Source: Calothrix brevissima NIES-22
GTDB lineage: Bacteria; Cyanobacteriota; Cyanobacteriia; Cyanobacteriales; Nostocaceae
DNA length: 64,000 bases
Direction: 5' to 3'
Assembly (NCBI RefSeq): GCF_002367995.1
Contig: NZ_AP018207.1
Span: 2,649,083 to 2,713,082, forward strand
Part shown: positions 52,732 through 61,842 of the stretch, piece after piece
Layout of the letters: every line of letters begins with the position of its first letter
How positions within the stretch are numbered: position 1 is the stretch's first letter
Program-made: the position numbers and the translations under genes
Notes under the pieces: model-generated
What the model was told of the DNA's origin: nothing
Databases searched by the model: none
What the model saw: the letters and a program-made list of their open reading frames with translations, nothing else

Positions 52732-53436
52732 CTATAACCTACTCTTACTCGGAATTATAATCATTGCAAAATAAGGTACTTCCTCCGGATCGACTTCATC
52801 TAAGGGGACAATTCTTTGCTGTGCCATTGTCGCCCGTTCAATATATAGCGCCCGCGATGCTAACCCTAATTGATGCAAAATATCTCGCACTTTGGTAAAG
52901 TGACGCCCTATTTTCATAATTGCGGCTGCATCGGTGGTTAATAGCTGTGATATTAATTCTTCTGCTGGTAGAGGTGCAGGTAAAACTGTGAGAATATCAT
53001 TGTAGTAGGTAAAAGGCACACCCAAAGCTACCGGACAAGCCATTAAGGAAGAGACTCCCGGCACAACTTCCGTTTCGTATTGCTCAGATAGCCGTGTAAA
53101 TACATACATAAAGGAACCGTAAAAAAACGGGTCACCTTCACAAACTACAACCACATCCCGTCCCGCTTCGAGATGTGCTGCAATCGGTTCAACTTCCCGA
53201 TCATAAATTGACTTGGCTTTTTCCGGTTCTAAAGCACGGGGGAGGTGATACAGTACTTCGATTTGATTCTCAGAAAGATAGGGGGCGATAATTTTTCTGG
53301 CAATACTTTCTTTATCTGTGGCTGATTGATAAGCGATAACCGGCGCAGCTTGTAATAGCCGTAGCGCTTTCAGAGTCAAGAGTTCCGGATCGCCAGGCCC
53401 TATGCCAACTCCATACAGCCGACCTTTTTTAGACAT
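52732..53436 (-). CDS. cobI: Precorrin-2 C20-methyltransferase
   Basis: A 234-residue SAM-dependent methyltransferase of the tetrapyrrole family. YGVGIGPGDPELLTLKALRL is the N-terminal signature, VVVVCEGDPFFYGSFMYVFT the second motif, and EVVPGVSSLMACPVALGVPF the third. It methylates precorrin-2 at C20 in cobalamin synthesis. It is 3 bases from the cobH stop, so it is translationally close and in the same operon as cobH and probably cobG, under the upstream riboswitch. Confidence 0.93.
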   Translation of the reverse strand: MSKKGRLYGVGIGPGDPELLTLKALRLLQAAPVIAYQSATDKESIARKIIAPYLSENQIEVLYHLPRALEPEKAKSIYDREVEPIAAHLEAGRDVVVVCEGDPFFYGSFMYVFTRLSEQYETEVVPGVSSLMACPVALGVPFTYYNDILTVLPAPLPAEELISQLLTTDAAAIMKIGRHFTKVRDILHQLGLASRALYIERATMAQQRIVPLDEVDPEEVPYFAMIIIPSKSRL

Positions 53437-53439
53437 ATA

Positions 53440-54066
53440 TCATTCTTCCTCTGTTGCTAAGGCGTTAACTGCGGCGGCGGCGATCGCACTTCCGCCACGC
53501 CGACCATGTAATGTTAAAAATGGTACATTGCGGCTATCTTCTGCCAGAGCGGCTTTTGACTCGGCTGCACCCACAAACCCCACAGGAAAACCCAAGATTA
53601 CCGCAGGTTTGGGACAACCCTCATCCAGCATTTCCAACAACCGAAATAAAGCTGTAGGCGCATTACCAATTGCTACCACTGAGTCTTCCAGGTGCTTTCT
53701 CCATAACTCCAAAGCCGCCGCCGATCGCGTAGTACCCATTTTTTGCGCTAATTCTGGGACTTCTGCATCATACAGCGTACAGATAACTTGATTATTCGCA
53801 GGTAATCGCTTTCTCGTGATTCCTTCCGCCACCATGCGACAATCACAAAGTATCGGCGCACCATTTGCCAAAGCTAACCGTCCAGACTGCACTGCGGTTG
53901 GTGAATATCCCACATCAGAGACAATATCCGTCATTCCACAGGCATGAATTAACCGCACAGTAACCTTAGCTACATCTGGCGGCAATATTTCTAGATTCGC
54001 TTCCGACCGAATGATCGCGAAAGAATTACGATAGATTTCCTTGGCATCTTGGATGTAATCAGGCAT
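53440..54066 (-). CDS. cobH: Precorrin-8X methylmutase
   Basis: A 208-residue enzyme that moves a methyl group from C11 to C12 to give hydrogenobyrinate. Conserved stretches are IRSEANLEILPPDVAKVTVR, VRLIHACGMTDIVSDVGYSP (with the catalytic His), VICTLYDAEVPELAQKMGTT and GFPVGFVGAAESKAAL. Length is standard. It sits between cobG and cobI on the minus strand. A 130-base GGGGACAAG tandem array separates it from cobG. Confidence 0.94.
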   Translation of the reverse strand: MPDYIQDAKEIYRNSFAIIRSEANLEILPPDVAKVTVRLIHACGMTDIVSDVGYSPTAVQSGRLALANGAPILCDCRMVAEGITRKRLPANNQVICTLYDAEVPELAQKMGTTRSAAALELWRKHLEDSVVAIGNAPTALFRLLEMLDEGCPKPAVILGFPVGFVGAAESKAALAEDSRNVPFLTLHGRRGGSAIAAAAVNALATEEE

Positions 54067-54080
54067 GTGTAGGGGCTAGA

Positions 54081-54209
54081 AGGGGGACAAGGGGGACAAG
54101 GGAAGGGGGACAAGGGGGACAAGGAGGACAAGGAGGACAAGGGGGACAAGGAAGACAAGGAGGACAAGGGGGACAAGGAGGACAAGGAAGACAAGGGGGA
54201 CAAGGAGGA
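54081..54209. repeat. GGGGACAAG tandem array inside the cob operon
   Basis: About fourteen units of roughly 9 bases (GGGGACAAG, AGGACAAGG variants) between cobG and cobH. It is strongly purine-biased on the plus strand, so the operon transcript carries a C/U-rich tract there. Frames through it are low-complexity artefacts. Confidence 0.88.
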
Positions 54210-54225
54210 AAAATGACAATTGTAC

Positions 54226-54273
54226 AGACGCGATGAATCGCGTCTGTATTGACCTGCGATTCATCGCGTCTCT
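54226..54273. repeat. AGACGCGAT palindromes at the cobG stop
   Basis: A full copy (54226-54245) and a half copy (54256-54273) of the 20-base palindrome. The cobG stop codon and its last residues (ETIETR) are read from the half copy. Confidence 0.7.
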
Positions 54274-55760
54274 ATTGTCTCCATCGACCATTGACTCATA
54301 TCATACCGACGAGCAAATTCTCTAAAGGTCTCATTCAGGTTCAGGCGTTGGGTTTTATATACTAGCAGTATCTCCTCTATCAAAGCGGGCAATTTAGCAA
54401 CAGTTACAAATTGATATTCTCGACCAAATTTTTGCTCGTTATTGTCCACACCTACATATACTCGATAACCCTCGACTGTTTTATCGTTTTCTTCCATGCT
54501 GACACCAAGGAGAGTGATATCACTTTGATGATGTTGAGCGCAGGATTTATTACAGCCGCTAAAGTGAATATTTACAGGGCTATCTAAAGCAACGTGAGTT
54601 TTGAGATATTCCGCTAATGTTAAAGCGTCACCCTTGGTGTCAGTTGCAGAAGCTGCACATCCTTTCTTGCCAGAACAAGAAACTAATGCAGCGTTAATAT
54701 TACTGACTGCACAATCTAATCCCAAAGCTTCAATTTTCTGTTGTACATCAGCGATCGCTATTTGGGGAATATCGGTTAGCAGTAAATTTTGCCAAGGTGT
54801 GAGGCGAACAGTTCCACTACCGTATTTTTCGGCTAACTCAGCTAACCCTAATATCTGCATTGTTTCTAATCGACCTAAAGGCAAGACAACGCCAAGATAA
54901 GATAAATTTGGCTGGCGTTGGGGATGAATGCCAATATGGTGATAATTTATTGCTGTTTTCTCAACGGATATCTCAATTTCGCGAGTAGATAAGGAAAAAT
55001 CTAAACGCTGCTGGACTTGTTGCAGATAATTTTCCCAGCCGATATTGTTTAATAATTCTCGCAGACGCAGTTTGTATTTAGTACTAGGCTGGATATGAGC
55101 TAGGTAAACCTCAGTTAAGGCGATTAAAACAGGTAAACATTGTTCTGGCGTGACAATAATTCCTGTATCTTGGGCTGGTTTACCTTTTGCGCCGATACTT
55201 AAACAAAGACGGAAGTAAACTTGACTCTCTACTAACACAGCCGCGAACACGATATCATTAATGCGATCGCTTACCGAAACTATTCCCCCACCATCAAAGC
55301 AAACGCTAAATTTAGCAGAAAGTCCTGATAATTGAGTATTAGCTGTGATGTAATTATCCCAAGCTGTTACCAAGGGACGAGTATCAATTAATTCTTGGGG
55401 ATCGATACCAGCCGTCGGACTGGTCATAATATTGCGGATTTGATCTACAGTTGTGTTACTACAACCTAAACCTAAAGCTTGTAAATGCTGCAACACTTCA
55501 CCATCGATCCCTTGATGAATTTCCCGCACTTGTAAGTTAGCGCGATTTGTCACATCAATATAACCACCGCCATATTGTTGAGCTATCTCTGCGATCGCGC
55601 GACATTGTTGACTAGTTAAAATGCCACCAGGTATTCTAATGCGAGATAATATACCATCTTGAGCAGGAGTGGCGTAAAATAAGCCAGGACATTTAGTAAA
55701 CCCAGACGATAACAAGACTAGAACTCCTTCCCTGTGCAACGCAAGGATGTATATTACCAC
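54261..55760 (-). CDS. cobG: Precorrin-3B synthase
   Basis: A 499-residue enzyme of the nitrite/sulfite reductase-like family that uses O2 to convert precorrin-3A to precorrin-3B. The N-terminal half shows CPGLFYATPAQDGILSRIRI and a duplicated ferredoxin-like core. The [4Fe-4S]/siroheme cysteines are in VSCSGKKGCAAS and FSGCNKSCAQHH. The longest frame starts at GTG 55760. TTG 55715 has a better ribosome binding site (GGAG at 55724-55727) and may be the true start. A cobalamin riboswitch lies directly upstream, so expression should fall when B12 is plentiful. Its presence marks the aerobic ring-contraction route. Confidence 0.9.
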   Translation of the reverse strand: MVIYILALHREGVLVLLSSGFTKCPGLFYATPAQDGILSRIRIPGGILTSQQCRAIAEIAQQYGGGYIDVTNRANLQVREIHQGIDGEVLQHLQALGLGCSNTTVDQIRNIMTSPTAGIDPQELIDTRPLVTAWDNYITANTQLSGLSAKFSVCFDGGGIVSVSDRINDIVFAAVLVESQVYFRLCLSIGAKGKPAQDTGIIVTPEQCLPVLIALTEVYLAHIQPSTKYKLRLRELLNNIGWENYLQQVQQRLDFSLSTREIEISVEKTAINYHHIGIHPQRQPNLSYLGVVLPLGRLETMQILGLAELAEKYGSGTVRLTPWQNLLLTDIPQIAIADVQQKIEALGLDCAVSNINAALVSCSGKKGCAASATDTKGDALTLAEYLKTHVALDSPVNIHFSGCNKSCAQHHQSDITLLGVSMEENDKTVEGYRVYVGVDNNEQKFGREYQFVTVAKLPALIEEILLVYKTQRLNLNETFREFARRYDMSQWSMETIETR

Positions 55761-55780
55761 TGTTCTTTAACAGCTTGAAA

Positions 55781-55995
55781 GTTGGCATTCTGACTTACTC
55801 AATTTTGGATTTTTGGATATTGAATTTTGGATAATTTGCTGACTCCTGATTTGTCTGAGTCACGGGTTGCTAACATAATCCCGACCATCAAAATTGCTAT
55901 CTAAAATCTAAAACTGCTTTACAGCTGCGGCACAGTCCCGGAATTTCACCGGCGTTTCCCAACCCCAAGCTTTAGTAATTTAGCATGAGTCGGTG
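55781..55995 (-). promoter_or_regulatory. Cobalamin (B12) riboswitch
   Basis: On the minus strand GGGAAACGCCGGTGAAATTC and GGGACTGTGCCGCAGCTGTAA form the B12 box and the preceding conserved core. The 3' end AGTCAGAATGCCAAC matches the usual closing segment. It lies 20 bases before the longest cobG start. Binding of adenosylcobalamin should block expression of the cobG-cobH-cobI transcript. The exact 5' end is uncertain by tens of bases. Confidence 0.87.
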
Positions 55996-56157
55996 GTGAG
56001 AATTAGCGCTGCTTTATATTTTTCATTAACTGGTTAAGATTTCTTTAACCAGGCTGTACATAATGAAATCCAGTCTAGATATACCTTGCAGCCATACCAC
56101 TGTTAAACATAAAATGATATTCCTGACATTAAGAAGGCATAACTTAATTACAATCAT

Positions 56158-57372
56158 TTGATGATAGATAAATGGCTAGCGATTGTTGGTATTGGTGAAG
56201 ATGGGTTAGCGGGGTTAAGCGCGATCGCTCTTTCTTTAGTAGATCGTGCAGAAATTATCGTTGGTGGCGATCGCCATTTAGCTATGCTTCCGAGTAAAGA
56301 TCAACGCCAGAAAATTACCTGGACTTCCCCCATTAGCGCCTCAATTGCAGAAATTAGCCAAAATCGCGGTAAAGCTGTATGTGTCCTAGCCAGTGGCGAT
56401 CCCATGTGTTACGGCATTGGTGTCACTTTAACACGACAAATTCCCCTATCTGAAATTACAATTATTCCTGCACCTTCAGCGTTTAGTCTCGCTTGTGCCA
56501 GACTAGGATGGTCTTTAACGGAAGTAGAAACTTTAAGCTTATGCGGTCGTCCATCTGCGCTGATCCAAGCTTACATTTATCCTGGGGCGCGACTACTAAT
56601 TTTAAGCGCTAACCAAGACACCCCCGCAACTGTGGCGCAAATTTTGATACAGCGAGGCTATGGTAACAGTAAAATTACGGTCTTGGAACGGATGGGTGGA
56701 ACCCAGGAACGGATGAGAGAAAGTACTGCTGCGACTTGGAGTGAAACAGATATCGCCGCTTTAAATGCGATCGCAGTTGATTGTATTGCCGATTCTGGGG
56801 TAGTCTCTTTACCCAGAGTCCCAGGATTACCAGATAACGCCTATCACCACGATGGACAATTAACTAAACATGAAGTCAGGGCGATTACTCTAGCTACTTT
56901 AGCACCCACACCAGGACAATTACTCTGGGATGTAGGCGCTGGTTGTGGTTCCATTTCTATAGAATGGATGCGCACCGATCCGCGCTGTCGAGCGATCGCT
57001 ATTGAACAAAACTCTACTAGATTGCGCTACATTGCTGATAATGCAGCCGCTTTAGGCGTACCCAACCTGCAAATTATTGCGGGAAAAGCACCAAATCCTC
57101 TCAAAGATTTACCCCAACCCGATGCAATTTTTATCGGTGGTGGTGTCACAGCCGATGGCTTATTTGATATTTGTTGGTCAGCACTCAAACCAGGTGGTAA
57201 ATTAGTTGCTAATGTTGTCACCATTGAAGGCGAACAAACATTATTTAAATGGTATGAACATGTCGGGGGAAATTTCACCCGCATCGCCATCCAACGCGCC
57301 GAACCTATTGGTAAATTTTTAGGCTGGCGGGCGATGGCTCCGGTAACACAATGGGTAGCGCAAAAGTTATAA
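56158..57372 (+). CDS. cobL: Precorrin-6Y C5,15-methyltransferase (fused CbiE-CbiT)
   Basis: A 404-residue bifunctional enzyme. Residues about 7-205 are the CbiE-type methyltransferase (AIVGIGEDGLAGLSAIALSL, CVLASGDPMCYGIGVTL). Residues about 220-400 are the CbiT-type, SAM-binding decarboxylase/methyltransferase (LWDVGAGCGSISIEWMRTDP, DAIFIGGGVTADGL). It methylates C5 and C15 and decarboxylates precorrin-6Y. It is divergent from cobG; the riboswitch faces the other way, so its control may be separate. The ATG at 56158 follows an AT-rich promoter-like region. Confidence 0.94.
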   Translation: MMIDKWLAIVGIGEDGLAGLSAIALSLVDRAEIIVGGDRHLAMLPSKDQRQKITWTSPISASIAEISQNRGKAVCVLASGDPMCYGIGVTLTRQIPLSEITIIPAPSAFSLACARLGWSLTEVETLSLCGRPSALIQAYIYPGARLLILSANQDTPATVAQILIQRGYGNSKITVLERMGGTQERMRESTAATWSETDIAALNAIAVDCIADSGVVSLPRVPGLPDNAYHHDGQLTKHEVRAITLATLAPTPGQLLWDVGAGCGSISIEWMRTDPRCRAIAIEQNSTRLRYIADNAAALGVPNLQIIAGKAPNPLKDLPQPDAIFIGGGVTADGLFDICWSALKPGGKLVANVVTIEGEQTLFKWYEHVGGNFTRIAIQRAEPIGKFLGWRAMAPVTQWVAQKL

Positions 57373-57419
57373 TTTTCTAATTTTAAACCACATCTATTGT
57401 GAGAACCATAGTTTTAAAA

Positions 57420-57503
57420 GTAGTGGGAGCATCTTGCTCCCTGGTGGTAGTAGCGGGCAAGACTTCGGCGTGAGCGCTCAGTCGAACGCTGCCCGCACTA
57501 CTC
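57420..57503. repeat. GTAGTGGGAGCATC / GCCCGCACTAC palindrome
   Basis: An imperfect relative of the palindrome at 48864. A further AGCCTGCGCAGGCAGGCT hairpin and CCCCAGGCTTCTAGCCTGAGG repeat follow at 57560-57617, related to 49012-49082. Together they fill the gap between cobL and the Uma2 gene. Confidence 0.65.
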
Positions 57504-57656
57504 CTGGTTTCAAAATGGACGAGGTTTGTAACACCAATTCAATATCAAAATATATATAATTTAGCCTGCGCAGGCAGGCTTTGTATTTATAGCCCCAGGC
57601 TTCTAGCCTGAGGGCGTTAATGTGCTTCAAGCTACACAGAATACCCTATTAATAAA

Positions 57657-58370
57657 TTACATAATATTTGCTAACAATCTAGTAACAAACTCTGTATACT
57701 CTGGCGAATTTAATCCAGCTTTTAAAGCAGCCATCACATGAGACATATTGCCTGCTATTAATGCGGAAATTGCTAGCCATAAACCAGGCATCACTTGACT
57801 ACATAGAATTCCATCTTCATTTGGTTTCAATGGTATATATTCACCTTGAATTAACTGAAACCAATTGAGCTTATTTTCTAAATAATACCAAACAATATAT
57901 TCTTGAATACCATTGCGTCGGTAAACATTTTCTTTATCAGATAAATAATAATCTTCACTATTAGCGGCAATTTCTACAACTAATTCTGGCGCGCCTTCTA
58001 TATAGCTATCTGCTGTTAATTGAGAATTACCGCCTAAATTGTTATCGATGAACAAAACCGCATCTGGTTGAGGTTCATTATCTTGATCTAGTCTTACCTT
58101 TGGTTCCGTTCCTAACTTGATACCTGGGGTAGCAATGCGGTAATTCCATAACCAATCTATTAAATTACTCTGTGGTTCTAGATGATTCAGAAAACTGAGA
58201 GGAGATTCTAAGTATACGACTCCTTCAATTAATTCAGCTTTCTTATGTTTAGGCATAGTTTGATAGCGGCGCTCAAATTCATAGCGCGATAATTTTTCAC
58301 CGCTTGCCAAAGGTGTAATTAAAGGTGAACTTTCATGAATATCTGATTGCAGGTATTGTTGTTTCAACAT
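57657..58370 (-). CDS. Uma2 family putative endonuclease (DUF820)
   Basis: A 237-residue protein of the Uma2/DUF820 family. KLSRYEFERRYQTMPKHKKA and ELIEGVVYLESPL match the family start. PQPDAVLFIDNN carries the first metal-binding Asp, PELVVEIAANSEDYYLSDKE the second strand, and GIQEYIVWYYLENKLNWFQL the later strand. A 30-residue C-terminal helix extends it beyond the 187-residue copy at 17759. It is isolated among cob genes; these genes are scattered singly in cyanobacterial genomes, and no link to cobalamin is implied. Confidence 0.87.
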   Translation of the reverse strand: MLKQQYLQSDIHESSPLITPLASGEKLSRYEFERRYQTMPKHKKAELIEGVVYLESPLSFLNHLEPQSNLIDWLWNYRIATPGIKLGTEPKVRLDQDNEPQPDAVLFIDNNLGGNSQLTADSYIEGAPELVVEIAANSEDYYLSDKENVYRRNGIQEYIVWYYLENKLNWFQLIQGEYIPLKPNEDGILCSQVMPGLWLAISALIAGNMSHVMAALKAGLNSPEYTEFVTRLLANIM

Positions 58371-58622
58371 ATAGCATCACTCAAATATTGTGGATTGGTC
58401 ATTGGTCATTTGTCATTGCTAATTAGTTATTTGTCATAACAAATTGCAATATTTCTGTCTAATCAGTAGAGATTTATCTCCGTATGGTGCTAATTCCTCG
58501 GCTTTTTAAATAGTTTTTTAGTTGATTCTGTAATTAATCAATAAGTTAATAAATATAAATAACAATTACTATTTTCTATACTTTTTTAAATAATGTCCAA
58601 TGCCCAATGCCCCATGCCCTAA
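58371..58622. other. Intergenic, AT-rich
   Basis: About 250 bases with GGTCATT-like short repeats (58395-58437) and CCAATGCCCAATGCCCCATG direct repeats near 58598-58617. No gene or clear control element is seen. Confidence 0.5.
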
Positions 58623-59363
58623 TTACAAATTATTCAGCAACCAAGTTATAGCATCTTCAATATTCGTTACTTGCTCTCCTGGCGGTATTGCGGGACGGTT
58701 TACCATAATGACGTTCACCCCTAGTTCTCTAGCGGCGATAATTTTGGCATAAGTGGCATCACCACCGCTATTTTTACTGACAATGCTATCGATTTGGTGC
58801 TGAATCAAGATTTCTCGCTCATTCTCTAAGGCAAAGGGGCCGCGATCGCACAATATTAAACCAGGCGGTACTAAGCTATCAGGGCTAGGTGGATCTATGA
58901 CCCGCATTAAAAACCAAATATGATCTAGATAGGCAAAAGCGCTAATTTCTTGCCTACCAACGGTTAAAAATACCCGTTTTGCTTGATTTTCTAAAGCTGC
59001 GGCGGCGGCTGTAATATTCTCAACTTCAATCCAGCGATCGCCTTTTTGCTGTTCCCAAGCCGGACGATTAAACAGCAATCGGGGAATACCAACTTCCGCC
59101 GTAGCCGCAGCCGCATTCCAAGACATTTGATTAGCAAAGGGATGGGTAGCATCGATGACAAAATCAATCCTCATCTCTTGTAAATAGCTAACCAACCCCG
59201 CTACCCCACCAAATCCGCCAATACGCACATTACCAGCCGGGATTGAGGGTTGACGAGTACGACCGGCTAAAGATGCGATCGCCTCAACTCCTGGAATCCC
59301 ATTGACTCTCGCAGCTATTTCTGCTGCATCACCCGTTCCCCCCAAAATCAAAACATGTTTCAC
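58623..59363 (-). CDS. cobK: Precorrin-6A reductase
   Basis: A 246-residue NADPH-dependent enzyme reducing precorrin-6A. VLILGGTGDAAEIAARVNGI is the N-terminal nucleotide-binding motif. DFVIDATHPFANQMSWNAAA and VFLTVGRQEISAFAYL are family blocks, and SIVSKNSGGDATYAKIIAA lies near the C-terminus. Length fits the family. It is transcribed on the minus strand, downstream of the DUF1636 gene, with a TGGTCAG tandem repeat between them. Confidence 0.92.
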   Translation of the reverse strand: MKHVLILGGTGDAAEIAARVNGIPGVEAIASLAGRTRQPSIPAGNVRIGGFGGVAGLVSYLQEMRIDFVIDATHPFANQMSWNAAAATAEVGIPRLLFNRPAWEQQKGDRWIEVENITAAAAALENQAKRVFLTVGRQEISAFAYLDHIWFLMRVIDPPSPDSLVPPGLILCDRGPFALENEREILIQHQIDSIVSKNSGGDATYAKIIAARELGVNVIMVNRPAIPPGEQVTNIEDAITWLLNNL

Positions 59364-59374
59364 GATAGATAGTT

Positions 59375-59495
59375 AGTGGTCAGTGGTCAGTGGTCAGTGG
59401 TCAATAGTCAGTGGTCAATAGTCAATGGTCATTTGTTATTATTCCCCCTTCCCTTGTCCCCCTTGTCCTCCTTGTCCTCCTTGTCCCCCTTCCCT
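59375..59495. repeat. TGGTCAG and CCTTGTC tandem repeats
   Basis: An array of GTGGTCA/ATAGTCA heptamers (59375-59432) and then CCCTTGTCCTCCTTGTCC-type units (59450-59490) between cobK and the DUF1636 gene. Confidence 0.85.
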
Positions 59496-59919
59496 AGCCC
59501 CTAGCACCTAAAATTGGCGGAATCTTGGCTAAAATACCCTTTTTCAGGGCTTCCGGTCTTTCTGACCAAGGTAGTAGTCCATCATTTTTACTGTAGTATT
59601 TATTGGCACATTCTAATACCGCAGAAGCACTTTCATCAACGACTAAATCGCCAAACAGATACGTAATTTTACCTTGGGCAGCAAAAGCAACTACACAGGA
59701 ACGGTTACAAGCACTCATGCATTCTACTGGCTGAATCGGGAATTTTTCTCGTAATTCCCAATCTTGTGCTATTAATTGCAGTTTTTTCAGTAATTTTTCG
59801 CCCCCACTTTCACCTACACGTTTGCCATCTTGCCAAACGCTGGCACAAGTCTTACAAACAAATAGAGTATGAGAAGATACATCTAAGTTACTATTTAGAG
59901 CATTATTGACAGCAGTCAT
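59494..59919 (-). CDS. DUF1636 metal-binding protein
   Basis: A 141-residue protein of the DUF1636 family, thioredoxin-like ferredoxin fold. Cysteines lie in FVCKTCASVW and VECMSACNRSCVVAFAA, arranged like the C-x2-C and C-x3-C pattern of thioredoxin-type [2Fe-2S] proteins or a cobalt/zinc carrier. The family is commonly found with cobalamin and CobW-type metal genes, which matches the neighbouring cobK. A role in metal or electron delivery to corrin synthesis is an inference. The ATG at 59919 follows a short AT-rich upstream region. Confidence 0.82.
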   Translation of the reverse strand: MTAVNNALNSNLDVSSHTLFVCKTCASVWQDGKRVGESGGEKLLKKLQLIAQDWELREKFPIQPVECMSACNRSCVVAFAAQGKITYLFGDLVVDESASAVLECANKYYSKNDGLLPWSERPEALKKGILAKIPPILGARG

Positions 59920-60144
59920 CCGTACCTCTTGGTGTATACAAAAAATAATTAAAAATCCGTAGAAATGGCGGGGAAGCGGAACATCAAGATATGGAAAATA
60001 ATCTAGGACAACTGACTAATGATAGATGTCCTGATGTGGGAAATAAAATTTAGTAATTTTCCGCAATTTTCACCAGGACGAAGTTATCTATCATTGTTTA
60101 ATCTTTAACTAGACTGCGACCAAGCTCCTATAGTATTTGTTCCT

Positions 60145-60324
60145 ATGGCTCCTAAACATCAGAAAATTAAATTTCCTCTGTGGCATTATCTCAACCAGCC
60201 TTTATTTAGCCGTGAAAGTAAATTAATCTGGAATCCCCGAACTTTCGCTTCAATCTGGCGAATTCAGCTTTTAGAACGGTGTTGGACGAAAGAATGTGAT
60301 GCTAAGGGGCCGCAACAGCATTAA
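60145..60324 (+). CDS. Small basic protein of unknown function (59 residues)
   Basis: An ATG at 60145 opens a 59-residue frame: MAPKHQKIKFPLWHYLNQPL, then FSRESKLIWNPRTFASIWRI, then a Lys/Glu/Cys-containing tail. It is rich in Trp, Phe and Arg and has a normal amino-acid mix, unlike a random frame. It stands alone between the DUF1636 gene (divergent) and the symporter (convergent). No domain is recognised. A real small gene is likely from its composition, but not proven. Confidence 0.6.
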   Translation: MAPKHQKIKFPLWHYLNQPLFSRESKLIWNPRTFASIWRIQLLERCWTKECDAKGPQQH

Positions 60325-60368
60325 ATCATTATCAATGACTCTTAAATGACTATTACCCAGGGTGTAAA

Positions 60369-61667
60369 TTAAGCCTCGTCTAAGGTACGAGGCTTTTTAC
60401 CATCAAGTAAAGCGCTGACTGTCATGTCTCCCATGACATTAATCGCCGTCCGACAACGATCTAAAAACCAATCGACTGTAACTAATAAAGCAATATATTG
60501 GGTAGGCAAGCCAACAGAAGTAAAAACTAAGGTCATTGTCACTAGTCCAGCATTAGGAATTCCGGCTGCCCCAACCGAGGCAAAAATAGAGGTAAGCACA
60601 ACTATTAATTGCTGTCCTAAATCTAAATGTTGCCCAATAACTTGAGAAATATATAATGCAGACATTGCCTCATACAGGGCTGTCCCATCATTATTAAAAT
60701 TGGCTCCAACTAACGCCCCTAAAGAAGCTGAGGATTCTCTTAAACCGATTTTTGTTTGCAATACCTCAAAGGTAATTGGCATTGTCACTGTTGAGGAAGA
60801 TGTAGAAAAAGCAGTAAGAAAAGCATCGGAACCACCCATTAAAAATTTGAGGGGATTCACCCAAGAACCGAATTGTACCCTAGTGAGATAGTAACAAGCT
60901 TGTAAAGCTAGGGCGACGAGGACGGCAATAATAAAGGCTGCTAGGGATTGGAAGGGCGCAAAACCTTTTTCGGCGACTGTTTTCGCTACAATACCAAATA
61001 CGGCTAAGGGAACTAAGGCGATAACCCAGTTGAGAATGCGGATTACTGCTTCAAATAAAATAGCGATGACATTTTCTATGGGTTGGTAAGCATTTTTTCC
61101 TTGGGCAATTTGTTCTGATTTTAAGGCGCGCAGGACAATGCCAAAGGAAAGGGCAATAACTATTAGTTGAATAACGTTATTATCGACTAGTGGCTTGAGG
61201 ATGGCATCAGGTACAGCATCTTTGAATAAACCCCAAGGATCGAGACTGTGACTGGCGGCTACTGGTTCTGCGCCTGTTGGGGCGGCTAAAGTTCCCCAGC
61301 TACCAGGGTGTAAAACGTTGGCTACTATTAACCCAATGATAATGGCAATGGTGGTATTAGTTAACAGGAGAACTGCTAACCGTCTCCCAGCCGTACCGGG
61401 AATCGTGGTAGTCATGAAGGTGTGCAGTACTGCTACCAAAATTAAAGGTGTAGCTAGGGCGCGTAGGGCTTTAAGTACTAATTCGGCGGGAATTGCTAGG
61501 TTAGTAATCAATGTAGCGTTTTCTGGGCTGGGATTACCTCCACCAAGGGCGATTCCTAAGCTGACAGCAAGCAATAAGGCGATCGCAATTTGTAATGTCA
61601 GAGGGATACGCAGCCACCAAGGACGGGTTTTCGTTTCCAGCGAAGTTATGGTATCTGGTTCACTCAT
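60369..61667 (-). CDS. Dicarboxylate/amino acid:cation symporter (DAACS family)
   Basis: A 432-residue transporter of the GltP/DctA type. About eight membrane helices and two re-entrant loops are expected. The serine-rich loop TAFSTSSSTVTMPITFEVLQ is the first hairpin tip, NFNNDGTALYEAMSALYISQ matches the NMDGT-type motif (here NNDGT), and GIPNAGLVTMTLVFTSVGLP the second hairpin. DWFLDRCRTAINVMGD is the substrate-binding helix 8. It probably takes up glutamate, aspartate or C4-dicarboxylates with Na+ or H+. It is divergent from dnaE with 175 bases between them. Confidence 0.92.
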   Translation of the reverse strand: MSEPDTITSLETKTRPWWLRIPLTLQIAIALLLAVSLGIALGGGNPSPENATLITNLAIPAELVLKALRALATPLILVAVLHTFMTTTIPGTAGRRLAVLLLTNTTIAIIIGLIVANVLHPGSWGTLAAPTGAEPVAASHSLDPWGLFKDAVPDAILKPLVDNNVIQLIVIALSFGIVLRALKSEQIAQGKNAYQPIENVIAILFEAVIRILNWVIALVPLAVFGIVAKTVAEKGFAPFQSLAAFIIAVLVALALQACYYLTRVQFGSWVNPLKFLMGGSDAFLTAFSTSSSTVTMPITFEVLQTKIGLRESSASLGALVGANFNNDGTALYEAMSALYISQVIGQHLDLGQQLIVVLTSIFASVGAAGIPNAGLVTMTLVFTSVGLPTQYIALLVTVDWFLDRCRTAINVMGDMTVSALLDGKKPRTLDEA

Positions 61668-61842
61668 TTCTCAATAGGGGCTAAATCAACGGCTGTATTT
61701 ATTTAAACATCTGTTGCGGAAGTGAAAATTACGCAAACGGGTTAATGTAAGATCCCGTTGCTTTCTTTGCAAAATCCGGCTCAAAGGGGTAAGTCACGGT
61801 CAAGCCTCAAGAGCTATCGTTGGTATGTGGTTGGAGATTAAT

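Noticed and set aside
53991-54291. Leu/Ser/Pro low-complexity frames across the GGGGACAAG array
   Set aside because: Pure translation of a tandem repeat, with no start signal and no domain.
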